Assembly (NCBI GenBank): GCA_024509875.1
Contig: JAMPIV010016259.1
Coordinates: 79,350 to 143,349 of the forward strand
From: Oreohelix idahoensis
Lineage: Eukaryota; Mollusca; Gastropoda; Stylommatophora; Oreohelicidae
Direction of reading: 5' to 3'
DNA length: 64,000 nucleotides
The notes under the pieces were generated by a model. The model saw only the letters and a list, made by a program, of their open reading frames with translations. It did no database searches and was not told the DNA's origin. This document shows, one piece after another, positions 43,205 to 53,574 of the stretch (position 1 is the stretch's first letter; each line of letters begins with the position of its first letter). The position numbers were made by a program, and so were the translations under genes.

Positions 43205-44412
43205 AATTGGTGTTTTTAGTTCCCAGGGTGGTATTGTGCTTCTATATTTATTACCATTTTTAATTGTGTTTGACAGTTCTTTGAACTGTGTTAGATCTTC
43301 TATAGTTCTCCACCCTGTTGGATATCTTTCTTTATTTAAGGGGACATCCCATACACTTGGTTGGTTTTTGACAAATGCTTTATGTGCTGGGTGGGTCACG
43401 TCTTGTGCTACTTTACTCCAATAATTTAATCTTAGTTCTTTCCGTCTTAAACCAAGGGGCGGTATGCCAAGAGCTACTTCTAGTGCTTCTACTGGTGTTG
43501 ATATAAATGCACCTGTAATGGTTCTCATGGCTGTATTTCGAATCCTTTCTAGTTTTGTTTTGTTAGAAGCTGCAGATGAGTCATAGACTATGCTGGCATA
43601 ATCTAGTTTCCCCCTGATGAAAGACTTGTAGAACATACGCATTGTTGTATTGCTGGCCCCCCATCCATTACCTTTTACTATCCTTAGTATATTTAGGGGT
43701 CCCCTACAGCTTTCTACTAAATTGTCTATATGTTTATTTCAATTTAGTTCTTTATCTAAAGTTATGCCCAGAAATCTAGTTGTTGAGGAGGTACATATTT
43801 TCTGTCCTTTAATGGTTATATTGATTTTGTTATTTAAAAAAAAATGTCCTTTGCTGAATATCATACCTACTGTTTTGTTTACATTAATTTGGTACAGCAA
43901 AATACCTGTCCTGTAAAACGTTTTCTAGATACTTATACCAGTAATGCCAATCCTTTTCATTTTGCAAAGAGCTCCATCTCTCCAGCATTCATCATATGCT
44001 CTAGCGACATCCAAAAAGACTGCCACTGTTTTCTCTTTCCTCTTGAACCCTAGCTTTACATCGTGTTCTAATCTTGCAAGCTGGTCTACTGTACTTCTGT
44101 CTGCTCCAAACCCTGACTGGGTTGGGCTATATAACTGAATTTTTTCCAGGTAGAATTTAACTCTTTTAACTCTTTTGTTAACAACAGTTTCCAGTATTTT
44201 GCCTAGTTAAGGAGATAGGCCTATATGAACTTACATCATGGGCTTCCTTATTGGGTTTTAGGATGGGTACTATCATAGCTACTTTCCATGCTTTTGGTAT
44301 CTTTCCTAAGCTCCAGATTTTGTTATACAGGGAAGTTATTACGTTTATAGTTTTTTTGGGGTACTTTCTTAAGGATTTCATAACTAAATTTTTCATGCCC
44401 TGTGGCAGTATT
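43205..44412 (-). pseudogene. LINE L, upstream half: reverse transcriptase
   Basis: The minus strand from about 44412 shows I-P-K-A-W-K-V-A-M-I-V-P-I-L-K-P-N-K and S-S-Y-R-P-I-S-L-T, the RT finger motifs. Next come A-V-F-L-D-V-A-R-A-Y-D and the thumb, with I-R-G-K-L-D-Y-A-S and R-T-I-T-G-A. Several frame changes are present, and the usual YADD box is not clearly preserved. The frame 43642-43205 runs straight into A's LTR, and the other half resumes at 9246. No endonuclease is seen, so L is 5'-truncated near 44412. Confidence 0.8.
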
Positions 44413-45487
44413 AGATTTCTCTTTTATCGCCCGCCGCTTATCGAGTGTTTTCAGGTCGGAGGGAGTTATGCAACTCTTCCCGTCCCTTGCTCGCCCCGGC
44501 AGTCAGCGTACGATGTTAACTATTATTTAATTATCCATATGCGCACTTACAAAAAGTATCGCCTGTCGTTAATAGCTATTAAATTGGTCGGCGTCTGATA
44601 GGTTAGTCGTATGATATTAAATAATAGGCACTTATAATAAATACGCACAATGAAATAAAACGTGAATTCTTTTCTGTCACTATCAGTCGTGTCTAGCATT
44701 TAAATCAGTCAACTAAAACCGTCTTTTCTTGTGTGAGAAAGCGTTTGGTGAAAATTAACATTATAACTGAACATCTGGTATGAAATAGCTACGCGTTATT
44801 TTATTTCACTAGTTTTACCAGCTAGAAAATCTAAGTGAATTATAATGGTACGCTAACACTTTTAAACACGTAAGCACTAATTTCTATTACCAAAAAATCA
44901 AAATGAAAATCCCCACGAAAGCTATTAACACATTTAGCGAAATGATTCTAGAACTGCATGCTTAGACTATCCAAAAATTCTGAGTGACAACTGATAGCAG
45001 GTTTAAGAAAACACAGTTTATATATCATTATGTTTCTCTGATCTATAGATGATGTTACTGTTCGCACTATTGTGTGAGTAACGGAGAATCAGAAACATGA
45101 GTTCCCCAGATAAAAGTTTACGGTCGGCCTTTCTCGGGCGTTCGACCGCCATCAAAGACTTATATCCGTGTAACGGGGTTCTCGAAGATTTTTGCCCGTG
45201 AATCGACATCAAAGCGCACTCGAGAAAATCCTGGATCTCCCCTCGTGGACTTCAAAGAATCTTTGTTTTTCACGTGCAGTTTGTCAGGTATCGTATGATT
45301 GACAGATAAGCTCGCGTGAGAAAACTAGGTAAACAAACCTGATTCGCTCCCTGTTATGACTGACAGGTCATGTAGTTTGTAAACATTGCGTTAGCTCGTG
45401 TTCACAGAAAAAGAGGTGGGACGAAAAGTACGCTTGTGTAAGTAAAACACAGGTAGAAAAAATGCTTGGTTTTGCTAGCAAATCATA
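44413..45487. other. Unassigned DNA between two LINE fragments
   Basis: No gene or bounded repeat was recognised. Composition changes from GC-moderate (44420-44520) to AT-rich. Confidence 0.35.
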
Positions 45488-45910
45488 GAACGCTACGATG
45501 TTACAAGCCTTTCAGATTACTGTAGGCTCTCTTTCCATTATACGTCACACTGGTCTTCTAGAGGCTCTGCATAGAATGGATCAGAGGTGCTGGAATGTTC
45601 TTCCTTTCCAAGCAGTCCGAAAGTTTGCTCCAGGGAACTTTGCTAAACGCCTTCTCCAGATCAAAGAAACAAAGATGCATCACACATTTATACCGAATGA
45701 CCTTTTCACTGAGCTGCCTCAGTGTCAAGATAAGGTATCGAGTACTTCGGTTTTCTAGAAAGCCACACTGGACCCCATCTATCCGTGGTTCAGCCAGGCA
45801 TCCGAGTCTATGCTGCAGGATTCTAGCGTAAATTTTACCAGGGACACTGAGAAAAGATATGCCTCTATGATTTCCACATTGTCGATTGTCACCCTTTTAT
45901 GGGTGTATAA
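45488..45910 (-). pseudogene. LINE K, downstream part of RT
   Basis: The minus strand reads S-V-P-G-K-I-Y-A-R-I-L-Q-H-R-L, then Q-C-G-F, then F-F-D-L-E-K-A-F, the RT palm entry (normally F-x-D-x-x-K-A-F-D). It ends near 45490 before any YADD box, so the 3' half is lost. The matching upstream part is at 50612-50922, beyond the inserted LINE I. Confidence 0.75.
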
Positions 45911-45952
45911 TGGCAATCTCCCTTCTTCTTCTTGCGATCGCATCTTTGATGA

Positions 45953-48900
45953 TTACACCGTCAGACGAGTTCTCATGATGAATTCGACTGTTGTTTGAAG
46001 TTCCTCTTTAACTCCATATAGCTTTGAGTTTAGTGTTGAGTCATTGGGCCAGTATATCTTTCTTAACTGGTCATACAGAGGACAGTCCTGTAGAACATGC
46101 TCAGCAGTTTGTTCGTTTAATCCACATGTGCACAGTGGTGAAGCAGACAATCGTAGCTTGTGCATGTGTTTATTCAGTTTGTTATGCCCTGTCCTGAGTC
46201 GAAAAATAGTTATCTGTCCCTGCCGGTCAAGAGTGTGATAGTCGTCTTTGGGTTGGTTCTGTTCTCTTCTGATAGTCTGGATAGCTCTCTTTTTCTCAAA
46301 GTATGTGACTTCATTATCTTCTTGTTCACATTCTCCTCCCTTTTTGGCAAGTTTATCTGCCTTTTCATTTCCGGGTACACCACAATGAGATGGTACCCAC
46401 TGAAGTATGGTTCTCTTTTTGGCAGCTACCTTGTTTAGTTCATTTCTCAGATGCGGGAGTTTACCACCCTTGAGAGCTTGCAGGACAGACAGTGCATCTG
46501 TGAGGATGACTACCTGGTGGCAGTCAGAGTTGGTGTTATAAATCATATTTGCAGCTTGCTCTAGAGCTTGAACCTCAGCTGTATAGTTGGAACAGAATTT
46601 ACCAGTGGGAATGTGCCTAGTCTCATAGTGGTTGTCAGGATATGAGATAAAAATACCGGCACCTCCATTCCTAACAGCATTAGTTGCTGATCCATCTGTA
46701 TAGGCATGTATCCATGATTGATCGGGATAGCTTTCTTGGATCATACTCAATGTAGCAGTTCGTTTTTGCAGATCATTATACTCACATCCACTTGTGAGAC
46801 CACTGACTGATGTATTAATTTGGAGGGCACTGCTGGCCTGCTCCCATGGTACAGGGTATAGGGTGGGCTTCAGTGGTGTTGTCTTCATGGATAGGTCTTC
46901 TTGATGCTGTCTTATAAGTCTTTTACCCCGATGCACAAAGCTGCTACGCTTTAGACGTCCCAATGCCAGATCATCTAGTCTTGCCTTCATTGGGTGCATT
47001 GGCATACTGTTGTACTTTTCCATCTGGATCATGGTTTTTGTGTCTTTTCTATGGGACAATGTCTGTAATCCAGCAACCTTCTGCATCTCTGTTATTGGTG
47101 TAGTTTTCATGGCTCCTGTAATGAGCCTGAGAGCTTGATTTTGCACCTTGTCCAAAGACTGCAGATGTGAGTTAGCAGCTGATGACCATGCTGCTGAGCT
47201 AAACTCTAAGTGTGGTCTTATTACTCCATTATAAATCTTCTTTAGATTTCGTTCATTTGCTCCCCAGTTGGTACCTGCTAATTTTCTGAGTATGCCTAGT
47301 CGTCTTCGGGCCTTTCCTTCTGCATTTTCAATATGCTTATTCCATGTAAGCCTTTGGTCAAATGTCACCCCAAGATAGGTGGGGTAGCTTTCTTCCTTGA
47401 TCACGGTTGTCCCTAGGTGTATGTTAGCTGATTTGTCCTTGGGGGCGAGGGAGAACAGTGTTGTGGAGGTTTTGTCTGTGTTTATTGTGATAAGCCATTT
47501 CTCTGCCCATGACACTAGCATGTCTGCTGCCCGCTGCATTCTATAATTTGCTGTGGTGACATTTTCATCAGCGCACCAGAGTACTAGGTCATCTGCATAT
47601 AAGGCAGCTTTAACTCCTGCAGGGAGATCTTTCACCAGGTCATTGATGTAAACAAGGAAGAGTGTTGGGGAAATTACTCCTCCTTGAGGTACCCCCTGAT
47701 GGAGCAACACTTTTCTGCTCTGCAGACCGTCAAGAGTGACTCTAGTTCTCCTGTTATGCAAGTATGACTGGATCCATTTCATCATGTTGCCTTGGATTCC
47801 ACTTCTCCTAAGTTTTGCAATGAGGCCATCTTTCCACACCTTGTCAAAGGCCTGCTTGAAGTCGACCCAGATCGTTAGGACCTTTTTCTTCTCCTGGAAG
47901 GCATCTTCTATTGCTTGAGACAAGTAAGTAACTTGGTCTTCTATACTGTAGCATTCTCTAAATCCAGCTTGTTCCGGCACCAGGATCTGCTCAGACTCTA
48001 AATACCATTTCAATCTGTGGTTGACTATTCGCTCCATAGTCTTCCCAACACAGCTTGTGAGACTGATTGGCCGGTAACTTGCAGCCTCGGTCTTACATTT
48101 CCCTTTCTTTAGTATGGGTATTGTGATGGCTTCTCTCCATACTTGGGGTACCGTTCCTTTCAACCAGCTGTGGTTGAATATCTCAAGCAGTTTTGTCTTT
48201 GCTGCTGAGCTCAGATTTACTAGCATTTCGTTGCTGATTTTGTCTGGGCCGGGTGACTTTTGAAACTTAAGCTTGGAAATAGCCTTCTGTAGTTCTCCTA
48301 GTGTGATGGGTTCCCTCATTGGGGCAGGAGTATCTGTCTGTCCCATGGTTGCCAGTATTTCTTTTCTTATCTCTCTCTGATGATCTATGTTAATGGGTAA
48401 GTTGCTTTCTGAACTGTATCTTCTAGCAAACAAGTCTGCAGCTTGTTTTCCTCTGAAAAGTTTGCCACCTTCATCCAATGTGATAGTCTGCCTAGGTGAG
48501 GAACGCTCTTCATTTAGAGACTTGACTAATCTCCAAAGTTTCCTGCCGTCTTTCTCAAGGTTCAGCGATGCCGTTTTAGTTCTCCAGCTTTTCCGTTTTT
48601 CTTCTAGCTTTGTTCTCTGAAACTCTGCTACAGCCTTTTTCCATTTGTTGTGAGTTTCAAGTGAAGGCTGAGACTCTGCGTCCTTTCTAGCCCTGTCCAT
48701 AGCTTCCTGACGTTCTTGGAGTGTGCTGGACCAGTATGGTATGTAGTTACGCCGGCATCCTTTGGGAATGGTTTCTTTTGCAGCTTGTAGTATGCATCTG
48801 TTGAAGTCTTTTACCACTTCATTAATGTCTCTGTTCTGTACCTTGAGGGTAGACAGCAGCGTGTTCACCTGATGCCTGAATAAACCCCAGTTGGCTTTTT

Positions 48901-49807
48901 TGTAGTTCCATCTTGTAATGGCTGGGCCTGTACTGAGAGTTGCACTCTGGACAGTAAGAAAGATTGGGCGATGGTCGCTTCCCCCTAGTTGGTCTCCTAC
49001 TTCTCTACTAATAGATCCAGCTATATCTGGTGTGGAGAAGGCAAGATCTGGTGTTGAAGTTGTGTGCCATCCTCTGGAGTAGAAGGTAGGAGTATCTGTG
49101 GCATTATTGACTAGGATTAGGGAGTGATCATCTTGCCAAGTTTCAACCTCTTCACCTCTGTGATCCAGATGGTTATAGCCCCAGCTCTGGGAGTGGCTAT
49201 TAAAGTCTCCAACTGCTATAAAGTTGGTGGCTGGTACCTGTATAGAGCTGAGACTCAGGGGTTTGTTGTTCGGACAGTAATAGTTCAGGAGTTCTATTTC
49301 CATCTTGTCTACCTTTATCTGCAACAGCTGATATTCTGCTCCATCCATGAAGGTTTTCCTTTCGTGTGCAGGAATGTTATTCCTTACAAGAGTAAGTACT
49401 CCTCCTTTTCGTCTATCTTTTCTGTCGGATCTGAAGCATTGATATCCCCTTATTTTAAAGGTTTGATCTGCTTTCAAGTGAGTCTCTTGGATACAGCAAA
49501 CACTGACTTGCTTCTCATACAAGATGTTTTCCAGCTCTGTCTTTTTGCTGTATCCAGCCTGCTTGCTGTTCACTCCCTCTGCATTCCAGTGCATCATGAC
49601 AAGTGGCACTCTGGGTTTCTCTTTTTCTGTTTTGTTTTGGTCAGTAGTTCTCCTCCGCCGTCTGCTGACTCCACAAGACGGTCTAGAGGGTCCTCCAGTA
49701 GCTGAGGGTGGGCTCTGTCGAGGCTCAGAGCCCGGCACTGCACCTGCCTGGTGGAGCTCCACAGGGCGAGCACCAGTACGAGATTTATTTGACGGTGTAC
49801 TCTCCAT
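45953..49807 (-). CDS. LINE I endonuclease-RT-RNase H polyprotein
   Basis: This is 1284 codons without interruption. A basic, proline-rich N-terminus leads to the endonuclease (M-H-W-N-A-E-G near residue 73; C-I-Q-E-T-H; G-D-F-N-S-H; S-D-H-R-P near 277). RT has R-P-I-S-L-T-S, W-V-D-F-K-Q-A-F-D, G-V-P-Q-G-G-V-I-S-P and Y-A-D-D near 736. RNase H follows (Y-T-D-G-S near 1037, A-E-V-Q-A-L, L-T-D-A-L-S, G-N-E-K-A-D). A Cys/His tail (C-T-C-G...H...D-C) is near 1224. The enzyme nicks target DNA, reverse-transcribes and removes RNA. All catalytic residues I can check are present, so the copy may be competent. The ATG lies after a 790-base leader with no convincing ORF1. Confidence 0.92.
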   Translation of the reverse strand: MESTPSNKSRTGARPVELHQAGAVPGSEPRQSPPSATGGPSRPSCGVSRRRRRTTDQNKTEKEKPRVPLVMMHWNAEGVNSKQAGYSKKTELENILYEKQVSVCCIQETHLKADQTFKIRGYQCFRSDRKDRRKGGVLTLVRNNIPAHERKTFMDGAEYQLLQIKVDKMEIELLNYYCPNNKPLSLSSIQVPATNFIAVGDFNSHSQSWGYNHLDHRGEEVETWQDDHSLILVNNATDTPTFYSRGWHTTSTPDLAFSTPDIAGSISREVGDQLGGSDHRPIFLTVQSATLSTGPAITRWNYKKANWGLFRHQVNTLLSTLKVQNRDINEVVKDFNRCILQAAKETIPKGCRRNYIPYWSSTLQERQEAMDRARKDAESQPSLETHNKWKKAVAEFQRTKLEEKRKSWRTKTASLNLEKDGRKLWRLVKSLNEERSSPRQTITLDEGGKLFRGKQAADLFARRYSSESNLPINIDHQREIRKEILATMGQTDTPAPMREPITLGELQKAISKLKFQKSPGPDKISNEMLVNLSSAAKTKLLEIFNHSWLKGTVPQVWREAITIPILKKGKCKTEAASYRPISLTSCVGKTMERIVNHRLKWYLESEQILVPEQAGFRECYSIEDQVTYLSQAIEDAFQEKKKVLTIWVDFKQAFDKVWKDGLIAKLRRSGIQGNMMKWIQSYLHNRRTRVTLDGLQSRKVLLHQGVPQGGVISPTLFLVYINDLVKDLPAGVKAALYADDLVLWCADENVTTANYRMQRAADMLVSWAEKWLITINTDKTSTTLFSLAPKDKSANIHLGTTVIKEESYPTYLGVTFDQRLTWNKHIENAEGKARRRLGILRKLAGTNWGANERNLKKIYNGVIRPHLEFSSAAWSSAANSHLQSLDKVQNQALRLITGAMKTTPITEMQKVAGLQTLSHRKDTKTMIQMEKYNSMPMHPMKARLDDLALGRLKRSSFVHRGKRLIRQHQEDLSMKTTPLKPTLYPVPWEQASSALQINTSVSGLTSGCEYNDLQKRTATLSMIQESYPDQSWIHAYTDGSATNAVRNGGAGIFISYPDNHYETRHIPTGKFCSNYTAEVQALEQAANMIYNTNSDCHQVVILTDALSVLQALKGGKLPHLRNELNKVAAKKRTILQWVPSHCGVPGNEKADKLAKKGGECEQEDNEVTYFEKKRAIQTIRREQNQPKDDYHTLDRQGQITIFRLRTGHNKLNKHMHKLRLSASPLCTCGLNEQTAEHVLQDCPLYDQLRKIYWPNDSTLNSKLYGVKEELQTTVEFIMRTRLTV

Positions 49808-50599
49808 AGAAAAAAAAAGCGAGTTGCGTGATACTGTGGTTTCCGGTGCGCCTTCTGGCCCAGTATCTATGACTTTAGCACCTGTTCAACGGGAGAGTGG
49901 GCTCATCCCTAATCTGTTTATGTTCCCAGTAGTAGACTATTCGCAAGCAGCCTGGGGGTGTCACTGCTCTGCGCGGACCTTGTTTACCGAGGCGGCGTCC
50001 GAGCTCGTATGGTGAAAATATGGTTGCGTTATCTTCAAAATAGCCCTGTCTTTCACGTGGCTTTTCTGCCATCCTGCAACTTTGAGTTAGGGAGTTCTGA
50101 GCTCCAGTCTCTTTCCCAGGCATTTTATCCTGGCCTGGCACGCATACAGAGGACCCCACTTCTGGTTCTAAGTTAGCAGTTGGGGATAGGTGGGGTAGCA
50201 CACTGTGCATTCCCCGTCATCCAGGGGGCTCTCCAACTATGCAGAGCTTGCACAATGCTGTGCTCTGGTTCTGGGCTCTCCCAAGGAATCCTCACGTCCT
50301 GCACAGAGCCACTTCCAGATACCCACCACCTGCCAACCCTCCATTGTAGAAATCTCCTGCATGCGGCCATCCAGTCAAGAGCCAGTATTAAGTCTGGTGC
50401 CCAAGTGATCCCCCCAAGCTCAGTGTGCAATGCTGGGTTCTCATCATGCTGCAACACAGGGGGGAATGTGATGCTCAGCCATCTCTCTCAACTCTGCACC
50501 GATAAGTGACATCGGGGACTTAACTGTGCCTCAGTACTGGGAGGCCCCGTTTCCGGGTACACCACACACAGCCAATTGAGGCAACGGTCGCCGTGGGCG
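49808..50599 (-). other. LINE I leader, no clear ORF1
   Basis: The leader is relatively GC-rich. Minus-strand frames of 94-111 codons overlap here but have no coiled coil, RRM or CCHC signature. It likely holds the internal promoter. Confidence 0.5.
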
Positions 50600-50611
50600 T
50601 GGCAATCTCCC

Positions 50612-50922
50612 AATTCTTTGGTATGGTTTTATGTTATCAGGCTGCCCGTAGGACCGTCAGGAGTAGTAGGTCGCCTGCTGATCCCATGTACTTTATCATT
50701 TCTGATGTTACACCATCATGTCCTGCTACTTTGCCCATCTTGATTTTCTCCAGTGCTGCCTTCAGTTCTTCCATCTTGATGCCATCTTCATCACAATTAA
50801 TTTCCTCTTCTGTGATAGTGTTTATCATTGCTGAGGCTTGACCTTGCACATTACCAAGGACCTCTGAGAAATATTCTTTCACTCTTCCCATGACTTTCTT
50901 TGAAATTAGTCTTGTTTGTCTT
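50612..50922 (-). pseudogene. LINE K, upstream part of RT
   Basis: The minus strand gives V-K-E-Y-F-S-E-V-L, I-K-M-E-E-L-K-A-A-L-E-K-I-K and K-V-A-G-H-D-G-V-T-S-E-M-I-K, the region just before and at the start of LINE RT. After a stop it continues in another phase to N-W-E-I-A at LINE I's insertion point. Its own upstream part was cut off by element B at 50923. Confidence 0.75.
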
Positions 50923-51821
50923 TGTCGTGGAATATTCTAATCCACATATATAAATTATTAGGTAAATATGAAGCCTAACAAATAAAATTAATAAAGAAAA
51001 GAGCAATGGTAAAATAACAGTGCTGTCACAAAGAAGGTACTCGAAATCCCCCTTGTTTTCTGCTTCGTCTGCAAATTGTAACGCTTTCACGTTGATAGTA
51101 AAAGCTTACTGTATTATACCCGCTTTCTTCAATGAAACGTGTGCTGTATTTCTTGGAAAAACATTGAGAGGCAGACTGCGTAATGACCTAAATTAATCCT
51201 AACATTAATTATACTGCGTTACCAAAACGAACGAACAGATGGACTCAAATAGAAAGAGAGAGGGGCGAATAAAATCAGGAACGCATGCAAAATTAAACAC
51301 GCGTCTCGCTATTAATGCCACCCCAACAAGCGTAACGCGATACACAATTACTACTATCACGCGTGTAAGGCCACATGCACTAATTTTTTTTTCCAGACGG
51401 ACAGTGATAAAATACACTACCCATCCCAGAGTTAGGTTTTAAAATCATAAAAAACGCTTATTAGGAAAGATAACAATAGATGGGTTTACGTTTGAAAACA
51501 TTACAGTACCCAGACAGCACATCTTCGAAACAGGAGGTAGAAGAAATTGCATATTTTGAACGCAGCCACGTAGCTCTTTTAAATTTGGATATTTGGGTTC
51601 CTTAGGGCTTGCTGACAAAGAATATGTAAAACGTTACGCAAATAGTCCAGGAATTAATAAATTATAACCAAAATAAAATAGTGGGGATGCCTGACAGCAT
51701 GAAATCATTTCTGCTCATAAAATTTTTTTATAACGTGTTTGAAAAAACCTTACGTTACAGAAATAGCCTACCATGTAAACTCCAAATTGATTGGAGCGCA
51801 ACAAATGAAAGACTAACCACG

Positions 51822-51840
51822 ATTGGTCGGGCTATAAATA
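51822..51840 (+). promoter_or_regulatory. Element B core promoter (CCAAT-like and TATA box)
   Basis: ATTGGTCGGGCTATAAATA combines an inverted CCAAT box and a TATA box. The same block is kept in both C LTRs (about 62692-62720 on the opposite strand). Transcription would start near 51865-51870. Confidence 0.6.
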
Positions 51841-52017
51841 CTAGCTTGGTTGTTAGGGGAGACGTGAAAAGGTAACATTTTTTCAAACACTTGTCGAAAC
51901 GTGGCTCCATTGGCTAGACTCGCTGATATACTCACTTAGGAGCGTTAGTTCGAGACCACTAGTGCAAATAAGCTTGATAAAGCAACAGTGCGTTGAAGCC
52001 AGCTCATATTTTTGCTA

Positions 52018-52023
52018 AATAAA
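52018..52023 (+). terminator. Poly(A) signal in B LTR
   Basis: AATAAA lies about 150 bases after the expected start site and is conserved in C. It would set the end of R near 52045, so everything after it up to 53372 is U5. Confidence 0.5.
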
Positions 52024-52116
52024 AGCCTGGAACATAAGCAGATGGGAATTTGTGCCAGTATTTGTGCCAGAATTCATTGCTAGTCAACGTATCTGTGTTT
52101 ATTTCCATGAATTGTG

Positions 52117-52501
52117 GTAAGCTTGAAACATTCAGTATCTTTTAATGAAAATTGAATGTGAATTGTTAATTTATGCCTGTATATATATGTGTAGTTCAGT
52201 AGCAAACATGATGTAAAGCCTATAATGCTCCAGCCTGAACAGAAGGTGTCGGAGGAAAGTAAAACTGCATGGAATGGCCAAACAGTACACTGACACCTAG
52301 ATTATTGATTAGACAGAATTAATGCTGGAAGTGCAGAGGCGTAGTAACCATTAAGGAGGTAAATACTGGTATAAAGTATTTCAGATGAAGCTGACAGTTG
52401 GCCTAACGCTCTGAACTCAATGTTTGTGATGTATTGTGCTCAGTGTAAAAAGAGAGTATAAATTAGTTATGAAGTAGAAGGTACATCCTTCTTGTTTTCA
52501 G
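52117..52501 (+). other. Putative 385-bp intron in U5 of element B
   Basis: The segment begins GTAAGC after ATTGTG and ends TTCTTGTTTTCAG before GGACC. Those are a good donor, a pyrimidine tract and an acceptor on the transcribed strand. In both C LTRs the flanks are joined without the segment: ATTGTGGGACAG, junctions at 56204/56205 and 62419/62420 on the opposite strand. No inverted ends or flanking duplication suggest a transposon. Element A keeps an acceptor with similar wording in both LTRs, which argues the segment is ancestral. I see this as an intron removed from the RNA that gave rise to C's lineage. Confidence 0.75.
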
Positions 52502-53377
52502 GGACCGTGGTCTTGATGGTATTGAGCAGCACCTGGTCAGAGCTTTGCTGAATCCAGAGTCGGACAGCATACTCCTTGGTCCATTTAGCTATCAGTGAGG
52601 TGTCTCCAGAGCCCAGGGGAGAATCGAGCAGAGGAGTCTTTTCCTGCCGCCATCACGCAAGATAAGCTGATGTGGCCAGCTGAGCTCAACATTATGTACC
52701 CCATCTTAAAATGACATTGTAAAAATAACATTAAGAGGGGAATTAAATTGTCTTAATATCAGGAACTGAGAACATCTCCAATACTAGTCCCAAAAGACAA
52801 ACTATTGAAGTCATGATGACAAATACCAACAGAGCTTGAACAAAACAAAACCAGTATTACCTCATATTACTACTACACAACTGACACACATAGGATACTT
52901 TTAATAATATATGTCACTACAATATTCATATTGATAAATTCTGTACATATAACTTGTAATTAAAATTGATTGTGATTCCTGGTTCCTTTGTATTTGAATC
53001 AGGACACATATTCATTCATGACAGCAATGAATACATATTGTTATTTGAAAAGTTATCAGTGACTCCTTTAAGATATCCTTTAGAGTGTTATATGTATGTG
53101 AGTGTCACAGTGTTGTCAAGTGTAGTGGAATAAATTAAATTGTTTATCTGTCTGTTGTTTTGACTTACACTTCATCATACACATACCCTAGACATATAAC
53201 GTAGTCATCACACTATTCCAGAATAATTCTGACTGAGATATATATATATATGTGGCAGCAAGTAAGGTTATCTATAATACACTACTCTTATTAGATATAG
53301 ATACCTTCACAGCTGATCTCAGTCAGTACACTAAGTCCCCTATAAATATTTATAACATCCCACTTCACCACATATAT

Positions 53378-53397
53378 TGGGGTCTCGCTCTTGGGAT
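53378..53397 (+). promoter_or_regulatory. Element B primer-binding site
   Basis: TGGGGTCTCGCTCTTGGGAT follows the LTR after five bases (TATAT), exactly as in A and C. The tRNA is not named. Confidence 0.6.
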
Positions 53398-53574
53398 TTT
53401 GAATCTTTCCCTATTAAAAATATTGGGGGTAGTTCACTTCAGGGAATATAAGAATTAAAAGGTATCCTTGGGTGGAATTAAATAAGGTTGAGCTCACGGT
53501 GCCTGTGTTGTCCATTAGATATATTTAGAGATTAAATTGTTGGTTAGACATTGTAGAAATTTACCTGATAGACA

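Larger units (their letters stand above)
45923..50599 (-). mobile_element. LINE I: full-length EN-RT-RNase H element
   Basis: It is 4677 bp, bounded by TGGCAATCTCCC at 45911-45922 and 50600-50611. It ends (minus strand) in GATGCGATCGCAAGAAGAAG, a short (AAG)n tail without a long poly(A). It carries a leader of about 790 bases and one long frame. The layout fits the I/Nimb/Ingi-like LINEs. Confidence 0.9.
50923..53372 (+). repeat. Element B 5' LTR (intron-bearing)
   Basis: It is 2450 bp, starting TGTCGTGGAATATTC and ending CACTTCACCACA. Compared with C's LTRs (2015 and 2023 bp, inverted) it has one large extra block at 52117-52501 and small indels. Confidence 0.9.

Noticed and set aside
50637..50891. 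Possible separate small gene upstream of LINE I
   Set aside because: Its motifs are those of LINE RT, and it joins to 45910 once LINE I is removed, so it is part of K.
52117..52501. MITE or other DNA transposon in B's LTR
   Set aside because: There are no inverted ends and no flanking duplication, and the borders fit GT...AG with a pyrimidine tract.
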